37,445 nucleotides of DNA from Mycolicibacterium septicum DSM 44393 (GTDB taxonomy: Bacteria; Actinomycetota; Actinomycetes; Mycobacteriales; Mycobacteriaceae): contig NZ_HG322951.1 in the NCBI RefSeq assembly GCF_000455325.1, forward strand, positions 2,680,770 to 2,718,214. Reading direction: 5' to 3'. Below the pieces are notes generated by a model that was not told the DNA's origin, did not search any database, and saw nothing but the letters and a program-made list of their open reading frames with translations. Made by a program: the position numbers and the translations under genes. This document shows, in pieces, positions 1 to 7,186 of the stretch (the first letter of the stretch is position 1; each line of letters starts with the position of its first letter).

Positions 1-195
1 TCCTGGTTCACCTGTTACCCGGGCCGCGCCGACTATTTCACCCACTGGGCCGACGCCTTCAAATACGCGGCCTCGGTACTCGGCCTGCCCATCGGCGACT
101 ACCCGCACTCCCGTCCGCCCCAGGCACTGCTGCCGGATGCTGCGAAGACCCAGATCGAGACCGCCTATCGAAAGCTCGGTTTGATCGACGCCTGA
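1..195 (+). CDS. Dihydrodipicolinate synthase family protein, C-terminal fragment
   Basis: An open frame runs from the left edge to a TGA at 193-195 and gives 64 residues; the start lies outside the window. The fragment has a hydrophobic helix followed by a Pro-rich turn (GDYPHSRPP) and a final helix ending YRKLGLIDA. This resembles the last helices of DapA/N-acetylneuraminate-lyase-type (beta/alpha)8 aldolases. No catalytic residue (Schiff-base Lys, Tyr) lies in the part seen, so the family call rests on the tail only. The 111 bp before the next gene suggest a separate promoter there. Members of this family in actinobacterial catabolic clusters can be retro-aldolases rather than lysine-biosynthesis enzymes, but nothing here decides that. 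Confidence 0.5.
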   Translation, partial: SWFTCYPGRADYFTHWADAFKYAASVLGLPIGDYPHSRPPQALLPDAAKTQIETAYRKLGLIDA

Positions 196-245
196 ACCGT
201 CTTTATGCAGGTCGAAGCGGCAGCGCCGGGCTTGCGGAATGCACT

Positions 246-264
246 ACCGATAGGTATACAGTAT
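246..264 (+). promoter_or_regulatory. Possible promoter/weak operator upstream of the first enoyl-CoA hydratase operon
   Basis: An AT-rich island in the gap between 195 and 307 contains the small palindrome ATACAGTAT (256-264), which includes a TANNNT-type -10 candidate, TACAGT (257-262). Its right half matches 6 of 7 bases of the TTACAGT half-site found at 17270, 19502 and 23047, but the left half (246-252) matches only 4 of 7. It could be a degenerate member of that family or chance. A ribosome binding site (GGGAGGT, 291-297) follows before the ATG at 307. Confidence 0.35.
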
Positions 265-306
265 GTATGTCTGAACGGCTGGTGTGGCATCGGGAGGTAG
301 CGGCGC

Positions 307-1128
307 ATGACGGTCGCTGACAGTGTGGGAACCGAGGCGGTCCTCTACGAGGTCACCGACGGAGGGGTTGCCGTTATTACCCTCAACCGTCCCGATCGGC
401 TGAACTCCTGGGGCGCGGACATCTCCGCCGGTGTCTACGCGAGTTTCGATCGCGCCGAAGCCGATCCGGCGGTCCGGGTGATCGTGCTGACCGGCAGCGG
501 ACGAGGGTTCTGCGCCGGCGCCTACATGGGTGCCGTGCGGGACCTCGGCGCCAGCATCAACGAAGACACCGATGTCAGCAAGATCGTCGGCGAACGTCAC
601 CCGCACTTTCTCACCGAGTTGCGCAAGCCGGTCATCGCCGCCATCAACGGAGCGTGCGTCGGCATCGGCCTCACCCACGCGCTGATGTGCGATGTCCGAT
701 TCGCGGCGGCCGGCGCGAAATTCGCCACCGCCTTCCCGCGCCGGGGGCTGATCGGCGAATACGGCATCACCTGGATCCTGCCCCGACTGGCCGGCTGGGG
801 TGCCTCGGCGGACCTGTTGTTGTCCGGCCGGACATTCTTCGCCGAGGAGGCCGTCACGCTCGGGCTGGTGAAAGAGGTTGTCGCGCCCGAGGATCTGCTG
901 ACCCGCGCCCTGGAGTACGCGGAGGATCTCGCCCGCAACTGTTCGCCGGCATCAATGGCGGTGATCAAGGGTCAGCTCTACGGCGACGCCAATGACGACG
1001 TCGTCGACGTCAGCGACCGCGCCGAGAAACTCATGCACGAGTCCATGGTCCGCCCCGATCTCGTCGAGGGCATCACCGCATTCTTCGAAAAACGGCCCCC
1101 GAACTTCCCGCCCCTGAAAGAAGGTTGA
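307..1128 (+). CDS. Enoyl-CoA hydratase/isomerase (crotonase) family protein
   Basis: A 273-residue crotonase-fold protein of usual length. The first oxyanion-hole segment FCAGA lies at residues 68-72 and the second, NGACVGIG, at about 114-121. A Glu follows at 151 in the stretch RRGLIGEYGITWILPR, where crotonases carry a catalytic acid. These support hydration or isomerisation of an enoyl-CoA in the cytoplasm. The ATG at 307 is preceded by GGGAGGT at good spacing. It is the first gene of a six-gene run ending at 7115 and is followed after 4 bp by an amidohydrolase. It resembles the crotonase at 32050 in the Glu region. The substrate is unknown; dehydratase or retro-Claisen activity, also known in this fold, cannot be excluded. 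Confidence 0.9.
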   Translation: MTVADSVGTEAVLYEVTDGGVAVITLNRPDRLNSWGADISAGVYASFDRAEADPAVRVIVLTGSGRGFCAGAYMGAVRDLGASINEDTDVSKIVGERHPHFLTELRKPVIAAINGACVGIGLTHALMCDVRFAAAGAKFATAFPRRGLIGEYGITWILPRLAGWGASADLLLSGRTFFAEEAVTLGLVKEVVAPEDLLTRALEYAEDLARNCSPASMAVIKGQLYGDANDDVVDVSDRAEKLMHESMVRPDLVEGITAFFEKRPPNFPPLKEG

Positions 1129-1132
1129 TGAC

Positions 1133-2383
1133 ATGACCGAAGCTCCCGAACGGCTTCCGTACCTCGCCGTCGACGTCGACAACCATTACTACGAGCCGAT
1201 CGATGCGTTCACCCGGCACCTGCCCAAGGAGTTCCGGAGCCGTGGCGTGCAGATGGTGCAAGACGGCAAACGGACGTTGGCGATGTTCGGTGGGACGGTC
1301 AACCATTTCATCCCCAACCCCACCTTCGATCCGATCATCGAACCGGGCTGCCTGGACCTGCTGTTCCGTGGCGAGATCCCCGAAGGGGTGGACCCCGCGT
1401 CACTGATGAAGGTCGACCGGCTCGCCGACCATCCCGAGTACCAGAACCGCGACGCCCGGGTGAAAGTCCTGGACCGCCAGAGTCTGGAAACGGTGTTCAT
1501 GCTGCCGACCTTCGCCTGCGGTGTGGAGGAAGGGCTCAAGCACGACATCGAGGCCACCATGGCCTCGGTGCACGCCTTCAACCTGTGGCTCGACGAGGAC
1601 TGGGGATTCGACAGGCCCGACGGCCGCTTCGTGTCGGCGCCCATCATCTCGCTGGCCGATCCCGAAAAGGCTGTCGAGGAAGTCGAATTCGTGCTGAGCC
1701 GCGGCGCCAAGCTCGTCTGTGTGCGGCCGGCGCCGGTACCGGGTGCGGTCAGACCCCGCTCACTCGGTGACCCGCTGCACGAGCCGGTGTGGGCACGCCT
1801 GGCCGAGGCCGGCGTCCCGGTCGTCTTCCATCTGTCCGACTCCGGGTACATGGCGGTCCCGGCGTTGTGGGGCGGCAGCGGGGTGTTCAAGGGGTTCGGC
1901 AAGCGTGATCCGCTCGACATGGTGATCATGGACGACCGTGCCATCCACGACACCATGGCCTCGATGATCGTGCACCAGGTGTTCACCCGGCATCCCAAGC
2001 TCAGGGTCGTGAGCATCGAGAACGGCTCCTACTTCGTCTACCGGCTGATCAAGCGGCTCAAGAAGGCCGCCAACAACGCGCCGTATCACTTCACGGAGGA
2101 TCCGGTCGAGCAGCTGCGCAACAACGTCTGGATCGCGCCGTACTACGAGGACGACGTGAAGCTGCTCGCCGACACCATCGGCGTCGACAAGATCCTGTTC
2201 GGTTCCGACTGGCCCCACGGCGAGGGGCTCGCGGATCCGACCACGTTCACCGCCGACATCCCGCAGTTCCCCGAGTTCAGCCTCGAGGACACCCGGATGG
2301 TCATGCGCGACAACGCGCTTACCCTGCTCGGTGACGTGAACCGGACCGCCCCTGGTGCCCGGCACCTCACGGTACCGGCGTAG
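1133..2383 (+). CDS. Amidohydrolase_2 (ACMSD/decarboxylase-like) family protein
   Basis: A 416-residue TIM-barrel protein of the amidohydrolase_2 superfamily. The N-terminal strand carries D14-x-D16-N-H18 where classical members have HxH, and the C-terminal strand has FGSDWPHGEG near 356-365, with the conserved Asp. In studied relatives (ACMSD, gamma-resorcylate decarboxylase, some hydratases) these residues hold a divalent metal and act in C-C cleavage or hydrolysis. The start has RBS-like GAAAGAAGG just upstream, and the gene begins 4 bp after the enoyl-CoA hydratase. It is clearly paralogous to the frameshifted gene at 14311-15556: both share FIPNPTF followed by a closely similar block. 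The reaction is unknown; placement among CoA enzymes suggests hydrolysis or decarboxylation of a ring-derived acid or CoA ester. Confidence 0.85.
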   Translation: MTEAPERLPYLAVDVDNHYYEPIDAFTRHLPKEFRSRGVQMVQDGKRTLAMFGGTVNHFIPNPTFDPIIEPGCLDLLFRGEIPEGVDPASLMKVDRLADHPEYQNRDARVKVLDRQSLETVFMLPTFACGVEEGLKHDIEATMASVHAFNLWLDEDWGFDRPDGRFVSAPIISLADPEKAVEEVEFVLSRGAKLVCVRPAPVPGAVRPRSLGDPLHEPVWARLAEAGVPVVFHLSDSGYMAVPALWGGSGVFKGFGKRDPLDMVIMDDRAIHDTMASMIVHQVFTRHPKLRVVSIENGSYFVYRLIKRLKKAANNAPYHFTEDPVEQLRNNVWIAPYYEDDVKLLADTIGVDKILFGSDWPHGEGLADPTTFTADIPQFPEFSLEDTRMVMRDNALTLLGDVNRTAPGARHLTVPA

Positions 2384-2391
2384 TCGCCGGC

Positions 2392-4008
2392 ATGGCCGAG
2401 TGGACGATCGGCGCCGTCGTCGATGCGATCGCCGAGGCGGTACCCGACCGGGAGATGACGGTGTGCGGCACCCGCCGCACCACCTTCGCGCAGGGGGCCG
2501 AGCTGACCCGGCGGCTGGCCAACTATCTGGCCTCGCGCGGGCTGGGTGCGTACCGGGAGCGGCAGGACCTGAACCGGTGGGAATGCGGTCAGGACGTGGT
2601 CGCGCTCGTGATGCACAACGACCGGTACCCCGAGATGGTGATCGGCTGTCTCAAGGCGCGGACGGTCCCGGTGAACGTCAACTACTACTACTCGCCGGGC
2701 GAGGTGGCCGACTTGCTGGCCTACCTGAAGCCCCGCGCGGTGATCTACCACCGATCGCTGGGGGCCAGGTTCAAAGATGTCCTCGGAGAAGGCACAGTCG
2801 AGGTGTTGATCTCCGTCGACGACGGTGACGGTGCCGAGTTGCTGGGCGCGGTGTCGCTGGAAGACGCACTCGCCCAGGGGGATACGGAGCGTTCAGGCTC
2901 GGCTTCGCCCGATGACCTGCTGATGGTCTGTACGGGCGGCACGACCGGCCGTCCCAAGGGCGTGATGTGGCGTCAGGGCGACATCTACGTGTCATCGATG
3001 AACGGCGCCGACCACGACCAGGTGAGCGAGATCCACGACAAGGTGGCCAATGCCGGCCCGCCGTGGTTCGCGGTGTCGCCGTTGATGCATGCCGCCGGGA
3101 TGTGGACCGCGTTCTCCGGTCTGCTGTCCGGCCAGACCGTGGTGCTGCACGACACCAAGCCCCGCTTCGACCCGCGCACGGTGCTCGAAACCGCGCAGCG
3201 GGAGCGGATCGGGCTGATGACGATGGTGGGCGACGCCTACGCCGCACCGATCGTCGAGGAGCTCGGCCGGCGTTCCTACGACCTGTCGTCGATGTTCGCA
3301 ATCGGCACGGGTGGTGCGGCCACCAACCCGAAACATCAACGCGCGCTGCTGGAGCACATCCCGCAGATCACAATCATCAACGGATTCGGATCTTCGGAGA
3401 CCGGCAACATGGGATTCGGCCACACCCAGCGCGAGACCCCGACCGCCGAAACCTTCCAGCTGCGGGCCGGTGGGCTGGTGCTCGCCGACGATTACTCCCG
3501 CTTCCTCGATCCCGGCGATGCCGAGGTGGGCTGGGTGGCGCGTAACGGCCGAATCCCGCTCGGCTACTTCAATGATGAAGCGGCGACGGTGAAGACCTTC
3601 CCCGAGGTGGCCGGCGAACGGGTGGTGGTCTCGGGTGACCGCGCCTCGCTCGACGCCGACGGCACCTTGCGTCTGTTGGGGCGGGACTCGTTGGTGGTCA
3701 ACACCGGTGGCGAGAAGGTGTTCGTCGAGGAGATCGAAGAAGTCCTGCGTGCACATCCTCAGGTGGTGGATGCGCTGGCCGTCGGTCGGCCCAGTGAGCG
3801 GTGGGGTGAAGAAGTTGTCGCGCTGGTCGCAGTGCGGGATGCGGTCGACGTAGCCGCTCTCCGGGAGCACTGCGCGACCCGGCTGGCCCGGTTCAAACTT
3901 CCCAAGGATGTGTTGTTCGTCGAGGAGATTCGCAGACTCGGCAACGGCAAGGCCGACTATCGCTGGGCGAAGAGCCTGGCCTCGGAACAGGCGGAGATCA
4001 AGGCATGA
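2392..4008 (+). CDS. Acyl-CoA ligase (FadD-type, AMP-binding)
   Basis: A 538-residue adenylate-forming enzyme. The P-loop TGGTTGRPKG is at about 181-190 and is followed by VMWRQGDIY. The acyl-adenylate motif FGSSETG is near 332, the hinge GRDSLVVNTGGEK near 430-445, and the catalytic C-terminal Lys lies in NGKADYR near 518. It should activate a carboxylate with ATP and CoA. The WRQ-x-DI signature after the P-loop is also in the ligase at 25507 and, from memory, in mycobacterial FadD17/FadD19-type ligases acting on sterol side chains and branched acids. The ATG lies 8 bp after the preceding stop, and the 3' end overlaps the next gene by 4 bp (ATGA), so the two are probably translationally coupled. 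Confidence 0.92.
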   Translation: MAEWTIGAVVDAIAEAVPDREMTVCGTRRTTFAQGAELTRRLANYLASRGLGAYRERQDLNRWECGQDVVALVMHNDRYPEMVIGCLKARTVPVNVNYYYSPGEVADLLAYLKPRAVIYHRSLGARFKDVLGEGTVEVLISVDDGDGAELLGAVSLEDALAQGDTERSGSASPDDLLMVCTGGTTGRPKGVMWRQGDIYVSSMNGADHDQVSEIHDKVANAGPPWFAVSPLMHAAGMWTAFSGLLSGQTVVLHDTKPRFDPRTVLETAQRERIGLMTMVGDAYAAPIVEELGRRSYDLSSMFAIGTGGAATNPKHQRALLEHIPQITIINGFGSSETGNMGFGHTQRETPTAETFQLRAGGLVLADDYSRFLDPGDAEVGWVARNGRIPLGYFNDEAATVKTFPEVAGERVVVSGDRASLDADGTLRLLGRDSLVVNTGGEKVFVEEIEEVLRAHPQVVDALAVGRPSERWGEEVVALVAVRDAVDVAALREHCATRLARFKLPKDVLFVEEIRRLGNGKADYRWAKSLASEQAEIKA

Positions 4009-4853
4009 CACGCACAGAGAACCGAGTGATCGACTGTCTGGCCAACGTGCACTTCGGTGAGACCGAGAACCAGCCGACCTTCATGAAGAAGGTGCGCGAC
4101 GACTACTTCAAGGGTCCGAAGTCGATGTATGACCCCATCGACCTGTCGGAGATGCTCGACGAGATGGACACCCACGGTGTGCGGAAGGCCATCTTGATGG
4201 ACAACTTGGCCAAGCCGTCCGTGACGGCGCGAAAGTTCGTCGAGGCGCACCCCGACCGCTTCGCGCTGGCGATGGGTGGGGTCAACCTGTTGCGCCCCAT
4301 CCCGTCGCTGCGTGAACTCGCAGCCGTCGTGGCCGACCTCCCGGTCGCCTATACCGTTGTGGGCCCCAGCTTCTGGGGAGACGGGCAGTACCCGCCGAGC
4401 GACGCGGTGTATTACCCGCTGTACACCAAATGCGCCGAGATGGAACTGCCGCTGTGCGTCAACACCGGCATTCCCGGCCCGCCGATTCCGGGTGAGGTGC
4501 AGAACCCCATCCACCTCGACCGGGTCTGCGTGCGGTTCCCGGAGTTGAAGCTGTGCATGATCCACGGCGCGGATCCGTGGTGGGACATCGCGATCCGGAT
4601 GCTGATCAAATACCAGAACCTGCGGTTGATGACGTCGGCGTGGTCGCCGAAGCGACTGCCGGAGAGCCTGTTGCACTTCATGCGGACCCGAGGGAAGGGC
4701 AAGGTCATCTTCGCCTCGGATTTCCCGGTGTTGCGGATGCAGCGCGTCGTGCCCGAGGCGCTGGCGCTCGACCTGCCGGCTGATGTGCTGGACAACTACC
4801 TCTACAACAATGCCGCGGAGTTCTTCCTCCCCGGTGAGAATCAGGAGAGCTGA
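4005..4853 (+). CDS. Amidohydrolase_2 family protein
   Basis: A 282-residue short amidohydrolase_2 protein. The N-terminal strand reads VIDCLANVHF, with His16 but no HxH. The barrel core has AMGGVNLLRP and LCVNTGIPG, then LCMIHGADPWWD (His at about 185), and a late strand FASDFPV near 237-243 with the conserved Asp. It is shorter than the amidohydrolase at 1133 and not closely alike, so the two in this operon are unlikely to be recent duplicates. It overlaps the upstream ligase by ATGA and the downstream acyl-CoA dehydrogenase by one base (TGATG), so all three are probably co-translated. A lyase, decarboxylase or hydrolase step on the pathway intermediate is inferred from family and context only. 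Confidence 0.83.
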   Translation: MTRTENRVIDCLANVHFGETENQPTFMKKVRDDYFKGPKSMYDPIDLSEMLDEMDTHGVRKAILMDNLAKPSVTARKFVEAHPDRFALAMGGVNLLRPIPSLRELAAVVADLPVAYTVVGPSFWGDGQYPPSDAVYYPLYTKCAEMELPLCVNTGIPGPPIPGEVQNPIHLDRVCVRFPELKLCMIHGADPWWDIAIRMLIKYQNLRLMTSAWSPKRLPESLLHFMRTRGKGKVIFASDFPVLRMQRVVPEALALDLPADVLDNYLYNNAAEFFLPGENQES

Positions 4854-5908
4854 TGGACCGCCACGAACTGCGCAGGCTGGACTACAGCCTGACCGAGGAC
4901 CACATCGACCTGCAGACCGCGTACCGGCAGTTCTTCAAGACGCACTCCGACATCGAGACGGTGCGGGCGGCCGAACCGTCGGGTTTCGACAAGAGTCTGT
5001 GGGAACGGTTGTGCGCCATGGGTGCCACCACGATGGCACTCCCGGAATCGGTGGGCGGTGACGGGGCGACACTGGTCGATCTGACCTTGGTGGCCGAGGA
5101 ACTCGGCCGCTCGGTCGCGCCCGTGCCGTGGATCGACCATGTCGTGGCGGCGCGGCTGTTGGCCAGGCTGGGCGCGTGCGAGTCCGAGGAGATCGTGCAG
5201 GGCACGCAGATCGTCGGCTTCGATCCGCAGCAGGTGGCGCCGACCGGCGCCCGGCTGATCCCGATCGGGTCGATCGCCGACCACGTCATCGTCCGCGACG
5301 GACAGGATGTCGTGAAGCTGGAATTCTCCACGCGGCCGGCCCGCGTCGACAACATCGGCAAGCTGCCGATGGCCTGGGTGGACCCCGCCGCCGCAGACAC
5401 CCGGCTGGTGCTGGCCAGCGGTGCCGACGCCCTGGCGGAATATCAACGGGCATTGGACGAATGGCGTCTGCTGACCGCAGCGGCGCTGGTGGGTCTGGTC
5501 GAGGAGACCATGACGATCGCCGCCGAGTTCGCCAAGTCCCGCTACACCCTCGGTGTGCCGATCGGGACGCTGCAAGGCATCTCCCACCCGCTGGCCAACA
5601 TCGCCATCACCGTCCAGAGCGGGCGGGGCCTGGCACGTCGGGCGGCATGGTTCCTCGACAACGAGCCCGACGAGCGGCCGGAACTGGCCCCCTCGGCGTT
5701 CGTCTTCATGGCCGAGGAGGCGGCCAAGGCCGCCACCATGGCGGTCCACGTTCAAGGTGGACTCGGGGTGTCCGCCGAGGCGGCGGCCACCGCGTACTTG
5801 GTGCGGGCCCGCGGCTGGGCACTCGCCGGCGGTGACCCGGGTGCCACCGCCGTCCGCATTGCTCAGATCGTCGCGGCTCGCGAGAGCCGGGATGTGACAA
5901 AGGTTTAG
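4853..5908 (+). CDS. Acyl-CoA dehydrogenase family protein (short subunit type)
   Basis: A 351-residue flavoprotein of the acyl-CoA dehydrogenase superfamily. It has the N-terminal helical domain, a shortened beta domain, and the C-terminal helix pair with VHVQGGLGVSAE near 298-308. It lacks the C-terminal YEGT-type catalytic Glu segment. Length and missing motif resemble the non-canonical subunits of actinobacterial steroid-type dehydrogenases (FadE28/ChsE class), which pair with a neighbouring gene product into alpha2beta2 heterotetramers sharing FAD sites. The next gene encodes such a potential partner 10 bp downstream. I infer that the two form one enzyme that desaturates the CoA ester made by the ligase of this operon. 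Confidence 0.85.
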   Translation: MDRHELRRLDYSLTEDHIDLQTAYRQFFKTHSDIETVRAAEPSGFDKSLWERLCAMGATTMALPESVGGDGATLVDLTLVAEELGRSVAPVPWIDHVVAARLLARLGACESEEIVQGTQIVGFDPQQVAPTGARLIPIGSIADHVIVRDGQDVVKLEFSTRPARVDNIGKLPMAWVDPAAADTRLVLASGADALAEYQRALDEWRLLTAAALVGLVEETMTIAAEFAKSRYTLGVPIGTLQGISHPLANIAITVQSGRGLARRAAWFLDNEPDERPELAPSAFVFMAEEAAKAATMAVHVQGGLGVSAEAAATAYLVRARGWALAGGDPGATAVRIAQIVAARESRDVTKV

Positions 5909-5918
5909 GGGAACAAGC

Positions 5919-7115
5919 GTGGATTTCTCAACAGTCGAACTGTCCGCCGAGGACGAGGCGTTCCGCACCGAAGTGCGCGAGTTCCTCGATCGCGTGGTGA
6001 CCGAGGACGTCATCCGTCACGACCGCGAAACGGGTGACAACTTCCACGAGGGCGTTCACCTGGCACTCGGTGCGGCCGGCTACCTGGAGAAGGAATTCAA
6101 GCCCGAGGTCGACGGCGGCTTCTCCCGGGTGCAGTCACGCATCTGGCAACTGGAGAAGCGTCGCGCCGAGGTGCCGTGGGTGACCTGGGGGACCACGGTC
6201 ATGATCGCCCGGTCGGTGGCGAAGTTCGCGTCCCCCGAGATCCGCGACGATGTGTTGCGCGGGGTTTTCGACGGCACCGTGCGAATGTGCCTGGGTTACA
6301 CCGAACCCGAGGGTGGCTCTGATGTCGCCACCTGCAAGACCCGCGCGGTGCGGGAAGCGGATGGGTCGAGCTGGATTATCAATGGATCCAAGATGTTCAC
6401 CACCGGTGCACACAACTGCCAGTACGTCTTCCTGATCACCAACACCGATCCGGACGCGCCGAAACACAAGAGCCTCACCATGTTCCTGGTGCCGCTGGAT
6501 TTGGACGGCATCGAGATCCAGGGCATCCGCACCGTCGACGGCGATCGCACCAACATCGTGTACTACTCCGATGTCCGGGTCGACGACAAGTATCGACTCG
6601 GTGACGTCAACGGCGGCTGGACAGTGGTCCGTGAACCGCTCGACGCCGAGCACGGCGCGGTCGCGGCTGCCGACGACGGCCTGGCCGACGTCGCGATCAT
6701 GATGCATCAGGCCGGTTTCATGGCCGAGGCCGCGGATAATGTGGCCGCGCTGGTCGGTACCCCGGATGCCAGCGGGCGCGCTGCTGTCGACGACGGATCG
6801 GTCGCATATCGGTTGGGTCGCAGTGTGGCCCGACTGGAGGCGTCGCTGTCGGCACCCAGCATCTTCGGCCGGGTGGCGCTGGCACAGACCATGCGTGACA
6901 TCGCGCCGGATCTGATGGATATCGCGGGATCAGTTGCGGCGCTGCCGATCGGGGCCGACGGGGGAGCCGATGACCGCAGTGAGTATGTCTACCGCTTCGC
7001 GCCCTTGGTCGGTATCTATGGTGGCACGCTCGAGGTGTTCCGCAACATGATCGCCCAGCATGTGCTCGGGCTGGGCAAGCCGAATTACTCGGCCCCCAAG
7101 GCGAAGGCTTCATAG
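5919..7115 (+). CDS. Acyl-CoA dehydrogenase family protein (long subunit type)
   Basis: A 398-residue acyl-CoA dehydrogenase. The N-terminal domain is followed by CLGYTEPEGGSDVATCKTRAV (about 125-145), the usual flavin/substrate loop, and INGSKMFTTGAHNC. Near the C terminus the sequence IYGGTLEVFRNMIAQHVLGLGKP (about 365-388) replaces the classical YEGT, so the medium-chain-type Glu is a Gly, as in many steroid and branched-chain dehydrogenases whose catalytic acid lies elsewhere. The start is GTG at 5919 with AGGGGAA just upstream. It is the last gene of the operon and ends shortly before a strong hairpin. It probably works with the product of 4853-5908 as a heteromer, though a homomer is possible. 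Confidence 0.88.
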   Translation: MDFSTVELSAEDEAFRTEVREFLDRVVTEDVIRHDRETGDNFHEGVHLALGAAGYLEKEFKPEVDGGFSRVQSRIWQLEKRRAEVPWVTWGTTVMIARSVAKFASPEIRDDVLRGVFDGTVRMCLGYTEPEGGSDVATCKTRAVREADGSSWIINGSKMFTTGAHNCQYVFLITNTDPDAPKHKSLTMFLVPLDLDGIEIQGIRTVDGDRTNIVYYSDVRVDDKYRLGDVNGGWTVVREPLDAEHGAVAAADDGLADVAIMMHQAGFMAEAADNVAALVGTPDASGRAAVDDGSVAYRLGRSVARLEASLSAPSIFGRVALAQTMRDIAPDLMDIAGSVAALPIGADGGADDRSEYVYRFAPLVGIYGGTLEVFRNMIAQHVLGLGKPNYSAPKAKAS

Positions 7116-7116
7116 C

Positions 7117-7175
7117 GCGAGCAGACGTGAATGCACCCCGGAACACGCGTTCCGGGGTGCACTCGCGACTGTTCG
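7117..7175. terminator. Long hairpin between convergent genes (repeat copy 1)
   Basis: A perfect 13-bp stem (7132-7144 with 7149-7161, 4-nt loop) lies in the 71-bp gap between the convergent acyl-CoA dehydrogenase and mmpL-type genes. The flanking bases also pair: the arms 7117-7130 and about 7162-7175 match at 11 of 14 positions. No U-tract follows, as is usual for mycobacterial hairpins. The left arm, beginning GCGAGCAGACG and containing GCACCCCGGAA, recurs at 15578-15605, so this is a repeated element that may act as a bidirectional terminator. Confidence 0.7.
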
Positions 7176-7186
7176 CAGAGGGGAAG

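Noticed and set aside
4841..6013. 390-residue minus-strand frame opposite the acyl-CoA dehydrogenases
   Set aside because: It covers the junction of two well-supported genes and shows no protein features.
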